This document shows, one piece after another, positions 28,701 through 38,871 of a stretch of 64,000 bases of DNA. A program made the position numbers and the translations under genes. The notes beneath the pieces were generated by a model, which saw nothing but the letters and a program-made list of their open reading frames with translations, ran no database searches and had not been told where the DNA came from. The stretch's first letter is position 1. Every line of letters starts with the position of its first letter. The stretch comes from Branchiostoma floridae (Eukaryota > Chordata > Leptocardii > Amphioxiformes > Branchiostomatidae): assembly GCF_000003815.2 (NCBI RefSeq), contig NC_049982.1, positions 10,976,175 through 11,040,174 of the forward strand. The letters are read 5' to 3'.

Positions 28701-31700
28701 AACAAACTTTACTTAGCTCAACAGTATACAAAAATATTGTACGGGTTGCCATCCTTAGTTGAAGCGCTTATTTATAGCGCTAGTATCTTCGCTGCGCCGT
28801 TAGCCGCCGTGCGACTTTTGTTGACGGTCTGATATCCCTACGTCGCCGCCTCGCTGATATTCCCACGGACATGTTTAAAAAAAAATACCCAGCAAAAAAC
28901 GCTGTTCTGCGTCAAATTCTATTCTATAAAACTCAGTGTTACAGTCTAAATATTTTGTAGAAGCACCGCTGTAGGAAAGAAGGTCCAAGCAATGTAAAAC
29001 ATCACGTAGCATGAAGTTCGCTGTCAACTGGCACACAGCACATGACTGTTTGAAACTCTAAGTCTAATCAACAGCCGTGTTTGATTGATAGCCGGCGGTC
29101 CTATGATGAAGTCGGCGAAAGGTGCGTTAGTTAGAAAATCTGCGTTTAGTTTTGATACGTAATTATAAGTTAGACAGTGGCGAGAATGATTATTTTCTCA
29201 TCAATATTTCTCTTCAGAATTATTTGAACTTAATTGTACATCTAAACAATTGGCTTACCTGTGCAATGTTTATATGATTAATGATCAGTGTACTGAAATC
29301 ATGTGTAACGTATGGCTCCTAGTCAATAGATCAGCATTTTCTCTATAGTGACCACCTGTCTATAGTGGCCACATTTCCTAGTGCTGTTGTTGTTTGGCAT
29401 AAACTTTGAACATTTAAATTGTAAGTAACTTTAAACTGCCAGAGTTTCAGCCCAATAAAACACTCTCAGCGCCAGGGTATGAACAGACTGACCAGACAGA
29501 CGAAAATAAATCCTCGAACAAGGTTCAATCGTATCTTCCGGGTCTGGCAGGAAGTTGTTAAACTAAAATAAGAATAGGCTCGATGGTTGATTGCATACAA
29601 AGTAAAACAGTTTAATAGTTTTACAGCTTGAAGAAAACAAACGCTCCTACAGTACCTGCACCTGCTTGATAATTATTAAATCGTATGCCCTACTTGAATA
29701 AAAAAAGTTCATTGCAATAATAAATGTACCCACATCACAAGGAGCTTATACTTTTTTAAACTTACACCTAGTTATCGTACTGAAAATTGTTAATGACATT
29801 ACATGAAGTCATTCAACAATTTTCAGTCATGATGAAAATTTTCTGAATGGAAGGTGTGATTATTGTCATTTTCTGAAAAATAGAAGCAAGCTCTGTTTTT
29901 ACCTGGAGTCAATTCACAATACCAGTCCACTTTGGGGGATAATGTACTGTTAAGAGGATGTTCCATTTTTGCGCAGGGGTGATTTGGAACAGTCCAATGT
30001 TGCGTGGGAAGGGGTATGGCTGAAATATGCTGTATTTGCTCTTAAGCAAATGTCGGCCTTTCTAGTCTAAAGTTGTCTTTTTAAATTATATCACTTAGAA
30101 CCCAATACCAAGCAAGGGCCTCTTTGGTCCTTTAGGATATAGGAATAAATAGTTCAATAATCAAGATGACAATAACCTTTTAGCTGTACCTTATTCGATT
30201 ACCCTTATCCCCGCATCAATTACCCTTTTGCAGCTCGCTGCAAAATTGAAATTGAATTGCTTGAAAGGTCCACAGCATACCGTTGATATGACTTTTCCTG
30301 GGCTATAATCAAAATATCTTTATCTTCATTTCAGAATATTTCTGTCAGGCTCCAGTACACCTTGACCTGGGCCGATAGCCGACTTTACGGCATCGCGCCA
30401 TCGTGGGTTCCCGTGCCGCCGTCCTTGGTCTGGTCCCCGCCGCTCGCCTTCGGACAGTCCGTCCGCCGGGTCACCGCGGAGGAGGAGGCGGACACCTCGA
30501 TGTGGCTGGACCCACGCGGAATCGTCATCTACAAGATGACGTATGAGTTATATATGTATATGATTACTTCAATAGTAAACGATTAAAGATTACAGTACAG
30601 TACAGTACAGTACAAAATTGATTGTTTATTTGATAGCGTTTCCTGCACATTTGCTAATGAAGGAGAAGCTGTAGAATCTAAGAAATCATCTAGAAGTTAA
30701 GATGTCAACTGATGCATGGTAGCTCTATAGCGTAAGTGCACCTTCTTGAAAGAATGCATTGGTCAATTAACATCTGAATAAATAAGTGTGAGTAATCATG
30801 AGTTTCTTACATTACTTGCTTACAAAACACACATTGTTACGTGTAATATATATGATACATAATCATAGCGACCGATAATCTTTATTTTCTTCCACATTAC
30901 CGGATCCTTGGACAGACGATCGCTGACTCTCAGCTGTGTGGCAAAGCTGGAGAGATATCCACTAGACACACAAGACTGCCAGGTGGTGCTTCATGCATGT
31001 AAGTTCAGTCTATACATCACTGATTTACTTCCATTAAGTTCTTCAAATGCTTACTACTAGATGTCACAGTCAAATCTTTGTAATCATAGCAAATGATAAA
31101 TGTTTTGCAGAAATATACAATGTATTAGCTAGTCTTAGGGATGAAGTAGCTCTTAGACTAACCGATATTACTTGTAAGCAAATCCTAAATGACTAGCCGT
31201 TTTTTAACAATACATTTCTCTATTTCCAGACAACGGAATACGGCTCCGTCTTCAGCCGTCTGAGACCGGCCAGAATGCGCCTATCAAGGTTGACGCCAGG
31301 GGGATCAAGTCACAGTTTGTACTGGTGGGGGCTGAGCAGAAGGCAGGCTTCAAGTTTTTCCGAGAGAATGTCACAGGTCAGTTAACTCAAATGTATGACA
31401 AAGGACTTTTATTTTTAAAGCTAGTCTAAGTTGTGTATNNNNNNNNNNNNNNNNNNNNNNNNNNNNNNNNNNNNNNNNNNNNNNNNNNNNNNNNNNNNNN
31501 NNNNNNNNNNNNNNNNNNNNNNNNNNNNNNNNNNNNNNNNNNNNNNNNNNNNNNNNNNNNNNNNNNNNNNNNNNNNNNNNNNNNNNNNNNNNNNNNNNNN
31601 NNNNNNNNNNNNNNNNNNNNNNNNNNNNNNNNNNNNNNNNNNNNNNNNNNNNNNNNNNNNNNNNNNNNNNNNNNNNNNNNNNNNNNNNNNNNNNNNNNNN

Positions 31701-34074
31701 NNNNNNNNNNNNNNNNNNNNNNNNNNNNNNNNNNNNNNNNNNNNNNNNNNNNNNNNNNNNNNNNNNNNNNNNNNNNNNNNNNNNNNNNNNNNNNNNNNNN
31801 NNNNNNNNNNNNNNNNNNNNNNNNNNNNNNNNNNNNNNNNNNNNNNNNNNNNNNNNNNNNNNNNNNNNNNNNNNNNNNNNNNNNNNNNNNNNNNNNNNNN
31901 NNNNNNNNNNNNNNNNNNNNNNNNNNNNNNNNNNNNNNNNNNNNNNNNNNNNNNNNNNNNNNNNNNNNNNNNNNNNNNNNNNNNNNNNNNNNNNNNNNNN
32001 NNNNNNNNNNNNNNNNNNNNNNNNNNNNNNNNNNNNNNNNNNNNNNNNNNNNNNNNNNNNNNNNNNNNNNNNNNNNNNNNNNNNNNNNNNNNNNNNNNNN
32101 NNNNNNNNNNNNNNNNNNNNNNNNNNNNNNNNNNNNNNNNNNNNNNNNNNNNNNNNNNNNNNNNNNNNNNNNNNNNNNNNNNNNNNNNNNNNNNNNNNNN
32201 NNNNNNNNNNNNNNNNNNNNNNNNNNNNNNNNNNNNNNNNNNNNNNNNNNNNNNNNNNNNNNNAGACACATGTAACGGAACTGCGTGTACAAATTGCGAT
32301 CTGTCGTTTGGTGATTGCCGGCACAAACCACCTCAGTCCTGTGCTCAACACATCATCGGTAATGACCTTACCATAATGTAGCAATTTAGACAGAGTAGAT
32401 ACACTTAGCTTATATCCGTTTCGCAATTCATTATCAAATCTGTTATATACCGAGTGTATCTTTGCTGGCTAATGTCCTCTGACATCTACACTAAATCTTG
32501 TGTCCTTTTAACTTAAGATCTGACTGCTTGATTCTACAATCTCGATCCACATGAAATAGACTGACAATGCCGTTCGTGAAATCGATCATTCTTTTTTGTC
32601 AGACACCAGTGCGTACACGTCGCTGGAGGTGAACATCCGACTCCGAAGAGTCCTGTGGAGGCACATCCTCACGGACTACCTCCCGTCTACTGTCATCGTG
32701 CTGGCAGCGTTCTTACAAACATGGCTGCCCCTGACACTGGCAACAGTTTCCGCCAGGGTTGTTCTGGGTACAACATCAGTCCTGTCTATGATCCTACAGG
32801 CGGGGAAAACTGAGCGGATGCCATGGGTAGGCTGGCCTGTTTTTATGATTATGATATCAAGGAATTCATTATTGAATTTTTCTTATTTCCTGGCAGTCCT
32901 GACTGGCACCGATAAAGCCCCCTGTCCACTAGGCCTAAAACGGATGTGTGTAACCTTTAGCTTCGATTTTGTATTGTGTATACCATAAACAAAACTTGAC
33001 TGTAAAGCGTAACTGTAAAGACAACAACACACACAAAGCGTAAAAGGATTACTAGTAGTTTTTTTTCTATACAATTATATATATCAGGACCTTTCAAACA
33101 TCACATGAGGTACATGTATATGTAAGAGAACAATGTTAGGACGCACGAAGACCTATACATGTGAGAGTAATTTGAGTGCGTTTTTAAGCCTGACCACTGC
33201 ATATCTTTGACCCAGGTTGACAGCCCCAGAGCTATAGACATCTGGATGCTTGGCTGCTTATCCCTTGTGATTGTGGCGCTCCTACAGACGGCGGTAGTTC
33301 ACTACATCTCAACTTACATACAGAAAAAGGTAAATACTTAACATATAAATCTTAGATCTCCAAATATGCCTAGTATTTAGCATCATTAGCAAGTAATACG
33401 AAACACACAGAAGAACAGATGGCACAGAAAGACAATTGAACTAAAAAAAAATTCGGTATCAGAAAGAAATTCTTTCAAAACCATGCACAAGAAGTTAATA
33501 GAATGCTATAAACAACCTATTTCCCCAGGAAGAAATAGAGATTCGGAAGGAGGAACAGAAGAGGAGAAGGAACCCATCTATCCTGATACCCCGCCCAGGA
33601 CTGAGAGCTCCCGGGGATAACCTGCTTTTCAACCTGTACGACAGCACGAGATTCCAAAGCTCCCAATATACTACAACCAACCAGCCTGTGGCCATTCCTC
33701 GAGCGCGCCTGCGCACCCCTGGTCCATGCAGATGGCACGAACTACCAACTAAAGAATGGGTCGTCGTACTCAAACAAGACAGGTTCAAATCGCCTCAGAA
33801 TAAATGCACTCCTGAGCAAGAAAATAGAAGTACAATTTTGCAAACTACTCATCAAAGTTATAACGACAGTGCAGTTGTGACCTATGTTCCACATACCCCG
33901 GTAGGGACAACTCAGTACAGAAATGTACCTGCTTTCAACGCCAGGTCCTTTCGGCCGAGTGCAGCGCAAAGGGCACAAATCGTAGCGTTGAAAATAGACA
34001 AGGTCGCAAGAGCACTACTTGTATGTGCATTGCTGTTGTTCAATGTTGTTTATTGGTATGTTTTTCGTTATTAG
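22713..34074 (+). CDS. Unit 3: chimeric Cys-loop channel, modules partly hidden by gaps (SP-[gap]-TSP1-pLGIC)
   Basis: Exons found: 22713-22782, 24223-24393, 24584-24603, 24912-25023, 26653-26717, 30335-30540, 30916-30998, 31230-31376, 32264-32358 (5' part in a gap), 32603-32826, 33216-33329 and 33529-34074 (stop TAG). The N gap 23030-23647 lies where the variable modules and FAMeT exons should be, so the recognition end is unknown. The gap 31439-32263 removes the start of the 8-Cys exon. The intron between the beta1-beta2 and WxDxRL exons is 3.6 kb because of a Helitron-like insertion (26741-30065). Coding exons from the WxDxRL region onward are near-identical to unit 4. AATAAA signals at 34401 and 34430 are candidates for the 3' end. 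Confidence 0.88.
23030..23647. other. Assembly gap (618 N) in unit 3
   Basis: Unknown bases between the signal peptide and TSP1 exons; variable modules and FAMeT exons are expected here. Confidence 0.99.
23648..24020. repeat. Dispersed repeat family, copy 3
   Basis: Intronic in unit 3 beside the gap. Contains gacgagagagggtaaa, aagaagtgcgcaaagt and accatatccggaggg. Confidence 0.55.
24223..24393 (+). CDS. Unit 3 exon: thrombospondin type 1 repeat
   Basis: A 171-nt phase 1-1 exon with GQWGTWGSWAACSAPCGFD, RRRVCDNP, CEGQTEG and ACP. Same subfamily as unit 4. Confidence 0.92.
24584..24603 (+). CDS. Unit 3 exon: 20-nt linker micro-exon
   Basis: Encodes DDVVFE after a shared first codon, between aatgcag and gtaaat. 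Same length and phase change as in the other units. Confidence 0.72.
24912..25023 (+). CDS. Unit 3 exon: channel LBD, N-terminal segment
   Basis: A 112-nt exon encoding LFDLAETNVSWPDW and FLPPNYDSTQAP. It starts one codon later than in unit 4 because the acceptor AG sits three bases further on. Confidence 0.82.
26455..26612. repeat. Perfect 53-bp inverted repeat (foldback) in unit 3
   Basis: 26455-26507 and 26560-26612 are exact reverse complements, starting cgatgccaacacaaataaat, with a 52-bp spacer. It ends 40 bp before the beta1-beta2 exon. Likely a foldback or MITE-type insertion. Confidence 0.9.
26653..26717 (+). CDS. Unit 3 exon: channel LBD beta1-beta2
   Basis: A 65-nt exon encoding MDVASTVYILNIGTLSEKHA, between caccctag and gtaaga. 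Confidence 0.88.
26741..30065 (+). mobile_element. Helitron-like non-autonomous element, copy 1 (unit 3 intron)
   Basis: Near-identical along its length to 39776-43128. The 3' end has the Helitron signature: hairpin atttgct-ctta-agcaaat, ten bases, then CTAG, followed by host T. The 5' boundary is set only by the end of similarity, near a palindromic ttatatttcagcc...ggtgaaatata. It holds 163-bp tandem repeats, an internal pair of about 600-bp repeats (roughly 27500-28090 and 28100-28830) with agccaatcagcgaagagg in each, and no Rep/helicase ORF. Confidence 0.85.
26985..27480. repeat. 163-bp tandem repeat inside Helitron copy 1
   Basis: The anchor ctgtacc(c/t)tggtatt recurs at 26985, 27148, 27311 and 27473, a 162-163 bp period. 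Each unit includes gcgattttttgaccaatttt and gaccaaaaaaggacac. Confidence 0.93.
30335..30540 (+). CDS. Unit 3 exon: channel LBD with WADSRL and loop A
   Basis: A 206-nt exon with WADSRLYGIAPSWVPVPP, VWSPPLAFGQSVRR and MWLDPRGIV. Confidence 0.92.
30589..30616. repeat. Short (acagt)n repeat
   Basis: Five acagt units after the unit 3 WADSRL exon. Confidence 0.9.
30916..30998 (+). CDS. Unit 3 exon: Cys-loop
   Basis: An 83-nt exon with CVAKLERYPLDTQDC, the canonical 13-residue Cys-loop. Confidence 0.95.
31230..31376 (+). CDS. Unit 3 exon: channel LBD beta8-beta9
   Basis: A 147-nt phase 1-1 exon with NGIRLRLQPSETGQNAP and QFVLVGAEQKAGFKFF. Confidence 0.85.
31439..32263. other. Assembly gap (825 N) in unit 3
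   Basis: Covers the end of one intron and the first half of the 8-Cys exon. Confidence 0.99.
32264..32358 (+). CDS. Unit 3 exon (5' truncated by gap): eight-cysteine loop-C insertion
   Basis: The visible part has CNGTACTNC, CDLSFGDC and CRHKPPQSC, then donor gtaatg. The last cysteine interval is seven residues, where the other units have six. Confidence 0.8.
32603..32826 (+). CDS. Unit 3 exon: beta10, M1 and M2
   Basis: A 224-nt exon with SLEVNIRLRRVLW, M1 (ILTDYLPSTVIVLAAFL) and M2 (SARVVLGTTSVLSMILQ). Confidence 0.94.
33216..33329 (+). CDS. Unit 3 exon: M3
   Basis: A 114-nt phase 0-0 exon encoding RAIDIWMLGCLSLVIVALLQ. Confidence 0.94.
33529..34074 (+). CDS. Unit 3 last exon: M3-M4 loop and M4
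   Basis: A 546-nt exon to TAG. It has KEEQKRRRNPSILIPRPGL, AIPRARLRTP, RWHELPTKEWVVVLK, FNARSFRPSAAQRAQ and M4 (ALLVCALLLFNVVYW). It is 42 nt longer than the unit 4 exon through extra residues in the variable loop. Confidence 0.92.
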   Translation, partial: EEIEIRKEEQKRRRNPSILIPRPGLRAPGDNLLFNLYDSTRFQSSQYTTTNQPVAIPRARLRTPGPCRWHELPTKEWVVVLKQDRFKSPQNKCTPEQENRSTILQTTHQSYNDSAVVTYVPHTPVGTTQYRNVPAFNARSFRPSAAQRAQIVALKIDKVARALLVCALLLFNVVYWYVFRY

Positions 34075-34662
34075 TTAACAATTAATGAGTCATCCTGCCG
34101 AGCTGTTAACATGTAAAGGAAATTGTTGTCTTCGTTAGAAAGACCAAGTTAAATATAGGAGCAGATGAAGTACCGACATTCCAGTCAAGTATTTAAAAGC
34201 TTTAGATGTTTTCTTGTATATTAAATGTATGGCATCATAAGTTACTTATGTGTGTAAGGGAACACATGTAGTAGTTCTTTTGTGTAATAGTTAATCTATC
34301 GTTTGATAACACACTTTCCTGGTGTGTTTTCAAACGTTTTGTTGCAGATGCGATTAGATGAACAATAGAAATTGTCATAAATGCATAAAATCTGACATGG
34401 AATAAACTGACATGGAATGACCTACATGGAATAAATGAATACGTAGGTGTTTTAGTATTGATTGATTGTTTTAACTACATTTGTTCATTGCAAAAACAGA
34501 GATGGAACCGCATTTAGAGAAAGCAATCGGATAGTCCACAAAAGAATATTATGCTTATTTGATTACCCACCTTTTAGCAGGTCCAGACACTGACTCTTTT
34601 GTCCACCAAACAACAGAACTGTCATGAGATAAATGTCGGCCGTGACTTCTTTAAGGTCACTG
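34075..34662. other. 3' flank of unit 3
   Basis: AATAAA at 34401-34406 and 34430-34435 are candidate poly(A) signals. Nothing else recognised before the LTR array. Confidence 0.6.
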
Positions 34663-34696
34663 AGCACTAAATGCGGGCCTCACGTATACTACCAGA

Positions 34697-34937
34697 TGTC
34701 ACGATGGCATGATAGTGAGTCAAGTCAAGGATCAGGACAGAGGCATGATGTTGCGGATATGATAGACTTTATTCGGAGCTCTGGTAGACACGTCTTTCTC
34801 TGTCGGCTTCTCTCGCTGGAATCCCCTACCCTCATACGTGTCCCTTCCCAAACCCCTGTACATCTGCTCTCAATTATCGGGTGACATTTCCCACACCAGG
34901 GGTGATCACAGAGTGATCACGATGTCACCTCGTGACA
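34697..34937 (-). repeat. LTR 1 of the TRIM-like array
   Basis: 241 bp, almost identical to LTR 4. Confidence 0.85.
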
Positions 34938-36405
34938 CCTCACCCCTCATTTTTTAAAACAATTTCCACATTGTTGACAGCTGTTATCAATTATTGATTA
35001 CCGGGACATATTATCATGAAGATCATCACCGCTTTTCTTTTACATGCTAATTCGTCTACAATGCAATGAACGGTTATAATGAAAACTAAAAGAACACAAC
35101 ATACTCATACAGGTCAGCGACATTCCAACATTCACAAAACAACAACAAAAACATAACAATTTACAACAACAAAAGTTCATCAATGGTTGCCAGGTGTCCC
35201 GCGCCAACTTCCTCCTCGGCGGCCGGCTTGCGCACTTCCGGGTGTGTCCCGGAACCACAGGATAACGACAGGAACTCCTCTGCCCGTCGGGAAGAGGCTT
35301 GTCTTGTCCACAGAGGCCTCCCGGCTGGATGCTCCCACGACGACGACTCCTTTACGACGTCGGGCCCTCGGGGCGTCGTTGTCTGCCGAGTCGTGCTGTG
35401 GAGTCTCGCCTGTAGAGGTTGGGGTCGGACAGGACAACGCAAAGCAACCACTGACGCACATACACCGGTCTCCTAATCTCGACACCTCACCTACGTCTCA
35501 ACTCTTCTCTACCACTGCTCTCGCCTCTACCTCTCGACATACATATCCTCAATACATAAACACAAACATACAGACTTTCCGACAACTACATGAAACGCCG
35601 GACACCCCTGACCTGCTATGGAAACATCATACGAACTACACATTACTATCCCGGAGAGTAAAACCCATATGTTCTATCTATAACAATTCTGTCTCTATCT
35701 GTCTATCTTACATCTAAACTGACCCATCTGGTGATTCCCCCCCACTGACTTCTGCCACGTCCACATGATGATGGCTGCTCTAATCTAATCTAATCTAATC
35801 TATACTGTGTTCCTGATGGCACTGACATAAATTATCTAACGTTGGTCGCCTACATTATAACAAATCTAAAACTACTATAACAAAGCTGAACAAAGTAAGT
35901 AACAGAACTAGGCCGGTGTGCACGGTGCGTCAATGATATTATGCGAGCCCACCGACCTTCCTCCTGTGTCTCTCTCTGCCCGGGCCCGCTCTTCCTCCGG
36001 TCACTGCCGCGTGGCCGTCCTGCCCTTGCCCTGCTGCCGCGCCCGCCGTGTGGCCGTACTCCGCTTCCCTCGCCGCAGCTATAGGCCATCATTGTCGCGG
36101 TCATCATGATCACAGATCACTCTGAGTCAGTCTGCACCTCTCGGACGCCTCCACTCCTGCTTCCTCTCGCTCGCCTCGGCCACCGACAGTCCCTCGCCGC
36201 CTTGCCCCTTGCTGGTCAACCCCGCGGGCTCGGTACTCCGGGCCGGCGCTCCCTCAGTGTCGGGGTCACTCAGGCTGTATTTTCTAGACGCCTCCCCTCC
36301 TCCATCCTCTCGCTCGGTCACCGTCACTCGCTCGACTCTCCTTGTCCCTCTCGTTTGCCCCTGTCCCGTCCGTTGAACTTGACTCACCCCAGCCGTACTA
36401 CCAGA

Positions 36406-36661
36406 TGTCACGGTGGCATGGTAGTGAGTCAAGTCAAGGATCAGGACAGAGGCATGATGTTTGCGGATAGAAGACTTTATTCGGAGCTCTGGTAGACACG
36501 TCTTTCTCTGTCGGCTTCTCTCGGTTGAATCCCCCCGTACCCTCATACGTGTCACTTCTCCCGACCCCTCTCCATCTGGTCCCACTTAGTCCGGTGACAT
36601 TCCCCACACCAGGGGTTAACAGTGACTTGACACGCTGTCACTTCGTGACACCCTCGTGACA
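36406..36661 (-). repeat. LTR 2 of the TRIM-like array
   Basis: 256 bp, almost identical to LTR 3, from which it is separated by only three bases. Confidence 0.85.
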
Positions 36662-36664
36662 CCG

Positions 36665-36920
36665 TGTCACGGTGGCATGGTAGTGAGTCAAGTCAAGGAT
36701 CAGGACAGAGGCATGATGTTTGCGGATAGAAGACTTTATTCGGAGCTCTGGTAGACACGTCTTTCTCTGTCGGCTTCTCTCGGTTGAATCCCCCCGTACC
36801 CTCATACGTGTCACTTCTCCCGACCCCTCTCCATCTGGTCCCACTTAGTCCGGTGACATTCCCCACACCAGGGGTTAACAGTGACTTGACACGCTGTCAC
36901 TTCGTGACACCCTCGTGACA
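36665..36920 (-). repeat. LTR 3 of the TRIM-like array
   Basis: 256 bp, almost identical to LTR 2. Confidence 0.85.
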
Positions 36921-38297
36921 CCTCACCCCTCATTTTTTAAAACAATTTCCACATTGTTGACAGCTGTTATCAATTATTGATTACCGGGACATATTATCAG
37001 GAAGATCATCACCGCTTTTCTTTTACATACTTCTATACAATACTACTAATTCTTCTACAATGCAGGTCAGCGACATTCCGACATTTACAAAACAACAACA
37101 AAAACATAACAATTTACAACAAAAAAAGTTCATCAAATGGTTGCCAGGTGTCCCGCGCCAACTTCCTCCTCGGCGGCCGGCTTGCGCACTTCCGGGTGTG
37201 TCCCGGAACCACAGGAAACGACAGGAACTCCTCTGCCCGTCGGGAAGAGGCTTGTCTTGTCCACAGAGGCCTCCCGGCTAGATGCTCCCACGACGACGAC
37301 TCCTATACGACGTCGGGCCCTCGGGGCGTCGTTGTCTGCCGAGTCGTGCTGTGGAGTCTCGCCTGTAGAGGTTGGGGTCGGACAGGGCACGCAAAGCAAC
37401 CACTGACGCACATACACACAACACCGGACTTCTAACCTCGACACCTCATCTACGTCTCAACTCAACTCCGCTGCTCTCTCCTCTACCTCTCGACTTAAAC
37501 ATTAATATCTCCTCAACACATAAACACAACAAATAGACCTTCCGACAACTACATGAAACGCCGGACACCCCTGACCTGCTATATGGTAACATCATACGAA
37601 CTACACATTACTATCCCGGGGAGTAAAACCCATATGTATATCTATAATTCTATCTCTATATGTCTGTCTTACATCTAAACTGACCCATCTGGTGACTCCC
37701 CCCCACTGACTTCCGCCACGTCCGCATGATACTCGCTGCTCAGCTAATCTATACTGTATTCCTGATAGCACTGACATAATTTATCTAACATTGGTTGCCT
37801 ACATTCTAACAAATCTAAAACTACTACAACAAAGCTAAACAAAGTAAGTAACAGAACTAGGCCGGTGTGCACGGCGCGCCAATGATACTATGCGAGCCCA
37901 CCGACCTTCCTCCTGTGTCTCTCTCTGTATGGACTCTCTGCCCGGGCCCGCTCTTTCTCCGGTCACCATCCCGCCCGCCGCGTGGCTGTCCAGCCTTGCC
38001 CCGGCCACTGCCGCTCTCTTTGCCGCTACCACAGGTCGTTACTGCCGCAGGCACTCCGGGCCGGCTCTCTGTCAGAGTAGAAGTCGGCCTGCATCTCTCG
38101 GACGACGCCTCCTCTGCTGCTCCCTCTCGCTCGCCTCGGCCACTGACGCTCGCCCGTCGCCTGCCCCTTGCTGGACTTGCTGGTCAACCCCGCGGGCTCG
38201 GTACTCCGGATCGGCACTCTGTCCTACGTCTCTGAACGGCTCTCGTCTGCCCCTGTCCCGTCCGTTGAACTTGACTCACCCCAGCCGTACTACCAGA

Positions 38298-38538
38298 TGT
38301 CACGGTGGCATGGTAGTGAGTCAAGTCAAGGATCAGGACAGAGGCATGATGTTGCGGATATGATAGACTTTATTCGGAGCTCTGGTAGACACGTCTTTCT
38401 CTGTCGGCTTCTCTCGCTGGAATCCCCTACCCTCATACGTGTCCCTTCCCAAACCCCTGTACATCTGCTCTCAATTATCGGGTGACATTTCCCACACCAG
38501 GGGTGATCACAGAGTGATCACGATGTCACCTCGTGACA
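38298..38538 (-). repeat. LTR 4 of the TRIM-like array
   Basis: 241 bp, almost identical to LTR 1. It ends 266 bp before the unit 4 start codon. Confidence 0.85.
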
Positions 38539-38698
38539 ATAGCACTAAATAAGTTTCAGGAAATATCTTCTCCTGCTGTCGCTTACGCCACATACTGAAT
38601 ATGCAGTTCCTGCAATTAAGATACTTTCAAGTCAATCTTTGCCAGAGAAACTTTCCACTAGATAATTCAAAAATATACAAGAAACGCTGACACCATAC

Positions 38699-38804
38699 GC
38701 CCTTTCATAAATACTTAATGAGTTACAGTCTATGACTAGCAACAGGCAGCGGTTTGAAAGACATTGTTGACGACTGAGGGGGATGTGAAAACAGCGACTT
38801 AGAG
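38699..38804 (+). promoter_or_regulatory. Candidate promoter/5' UTR of unit 4, shared with unit 3
   Basis: gccctttcataaata, caacaggcagc and agagatga are in the same order as before unit 3. Confidence 0.5.
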
Positions 38805-38871
38805 ATGATACCAAAGTTTGTGGCGGCTTTGACACTTCTGTTCTTACCTCACTGTCCATATATTCAAGCAG
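38805..38871 (+). CDS. Unit 4 exon 1: signal peptide
   Basis: A 67-nt exon from ATG at 38805 encoding MIPKFVAALTLLFLPHCPY, ending in phase 1 at CAAGCAG|gtaagg. The unit 5 first exon is also exactly 67 nt. Confidence 0.85.

Larger units (their letters stand above)
34673..38540 (-). mobile_element. TRIM-like LTR retroelement array (four LTRs, two internal regions)
   Basis: Four LTR-like repeats, each TGTCACG...CGTGACA, lie in direct orientation at 34697-34937, 36406-36661, 36665-36920 and 38298-38538. The two outer copies (241 bp) match each other, and the two inner copies (256 bp) match each other. Two related internal regions (34938-36405 and 36921-38297) share about 860 bp. Read on the - strand, a purine run (aaaaaatgaggggtgagg) precedes one LTR and tctggtag follows the other, like a polypurine tract and a tRNA primer site. 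The direct repeat AGCACTAAAT (34663-34672, 38541-38550) flanks the array. No gag-pol frame is present. Confidence 0.78.

Noticed and set aside
35161-38485. Several open frames of 60-176 codons on both strands between 35.1 and 38.5 kb
   Set aside because: They are low-complexity, GC-rich frames in duplicated TRIM internal regions, overlapping in many frames, with no reverse transcriptase, gag or integrase motif.
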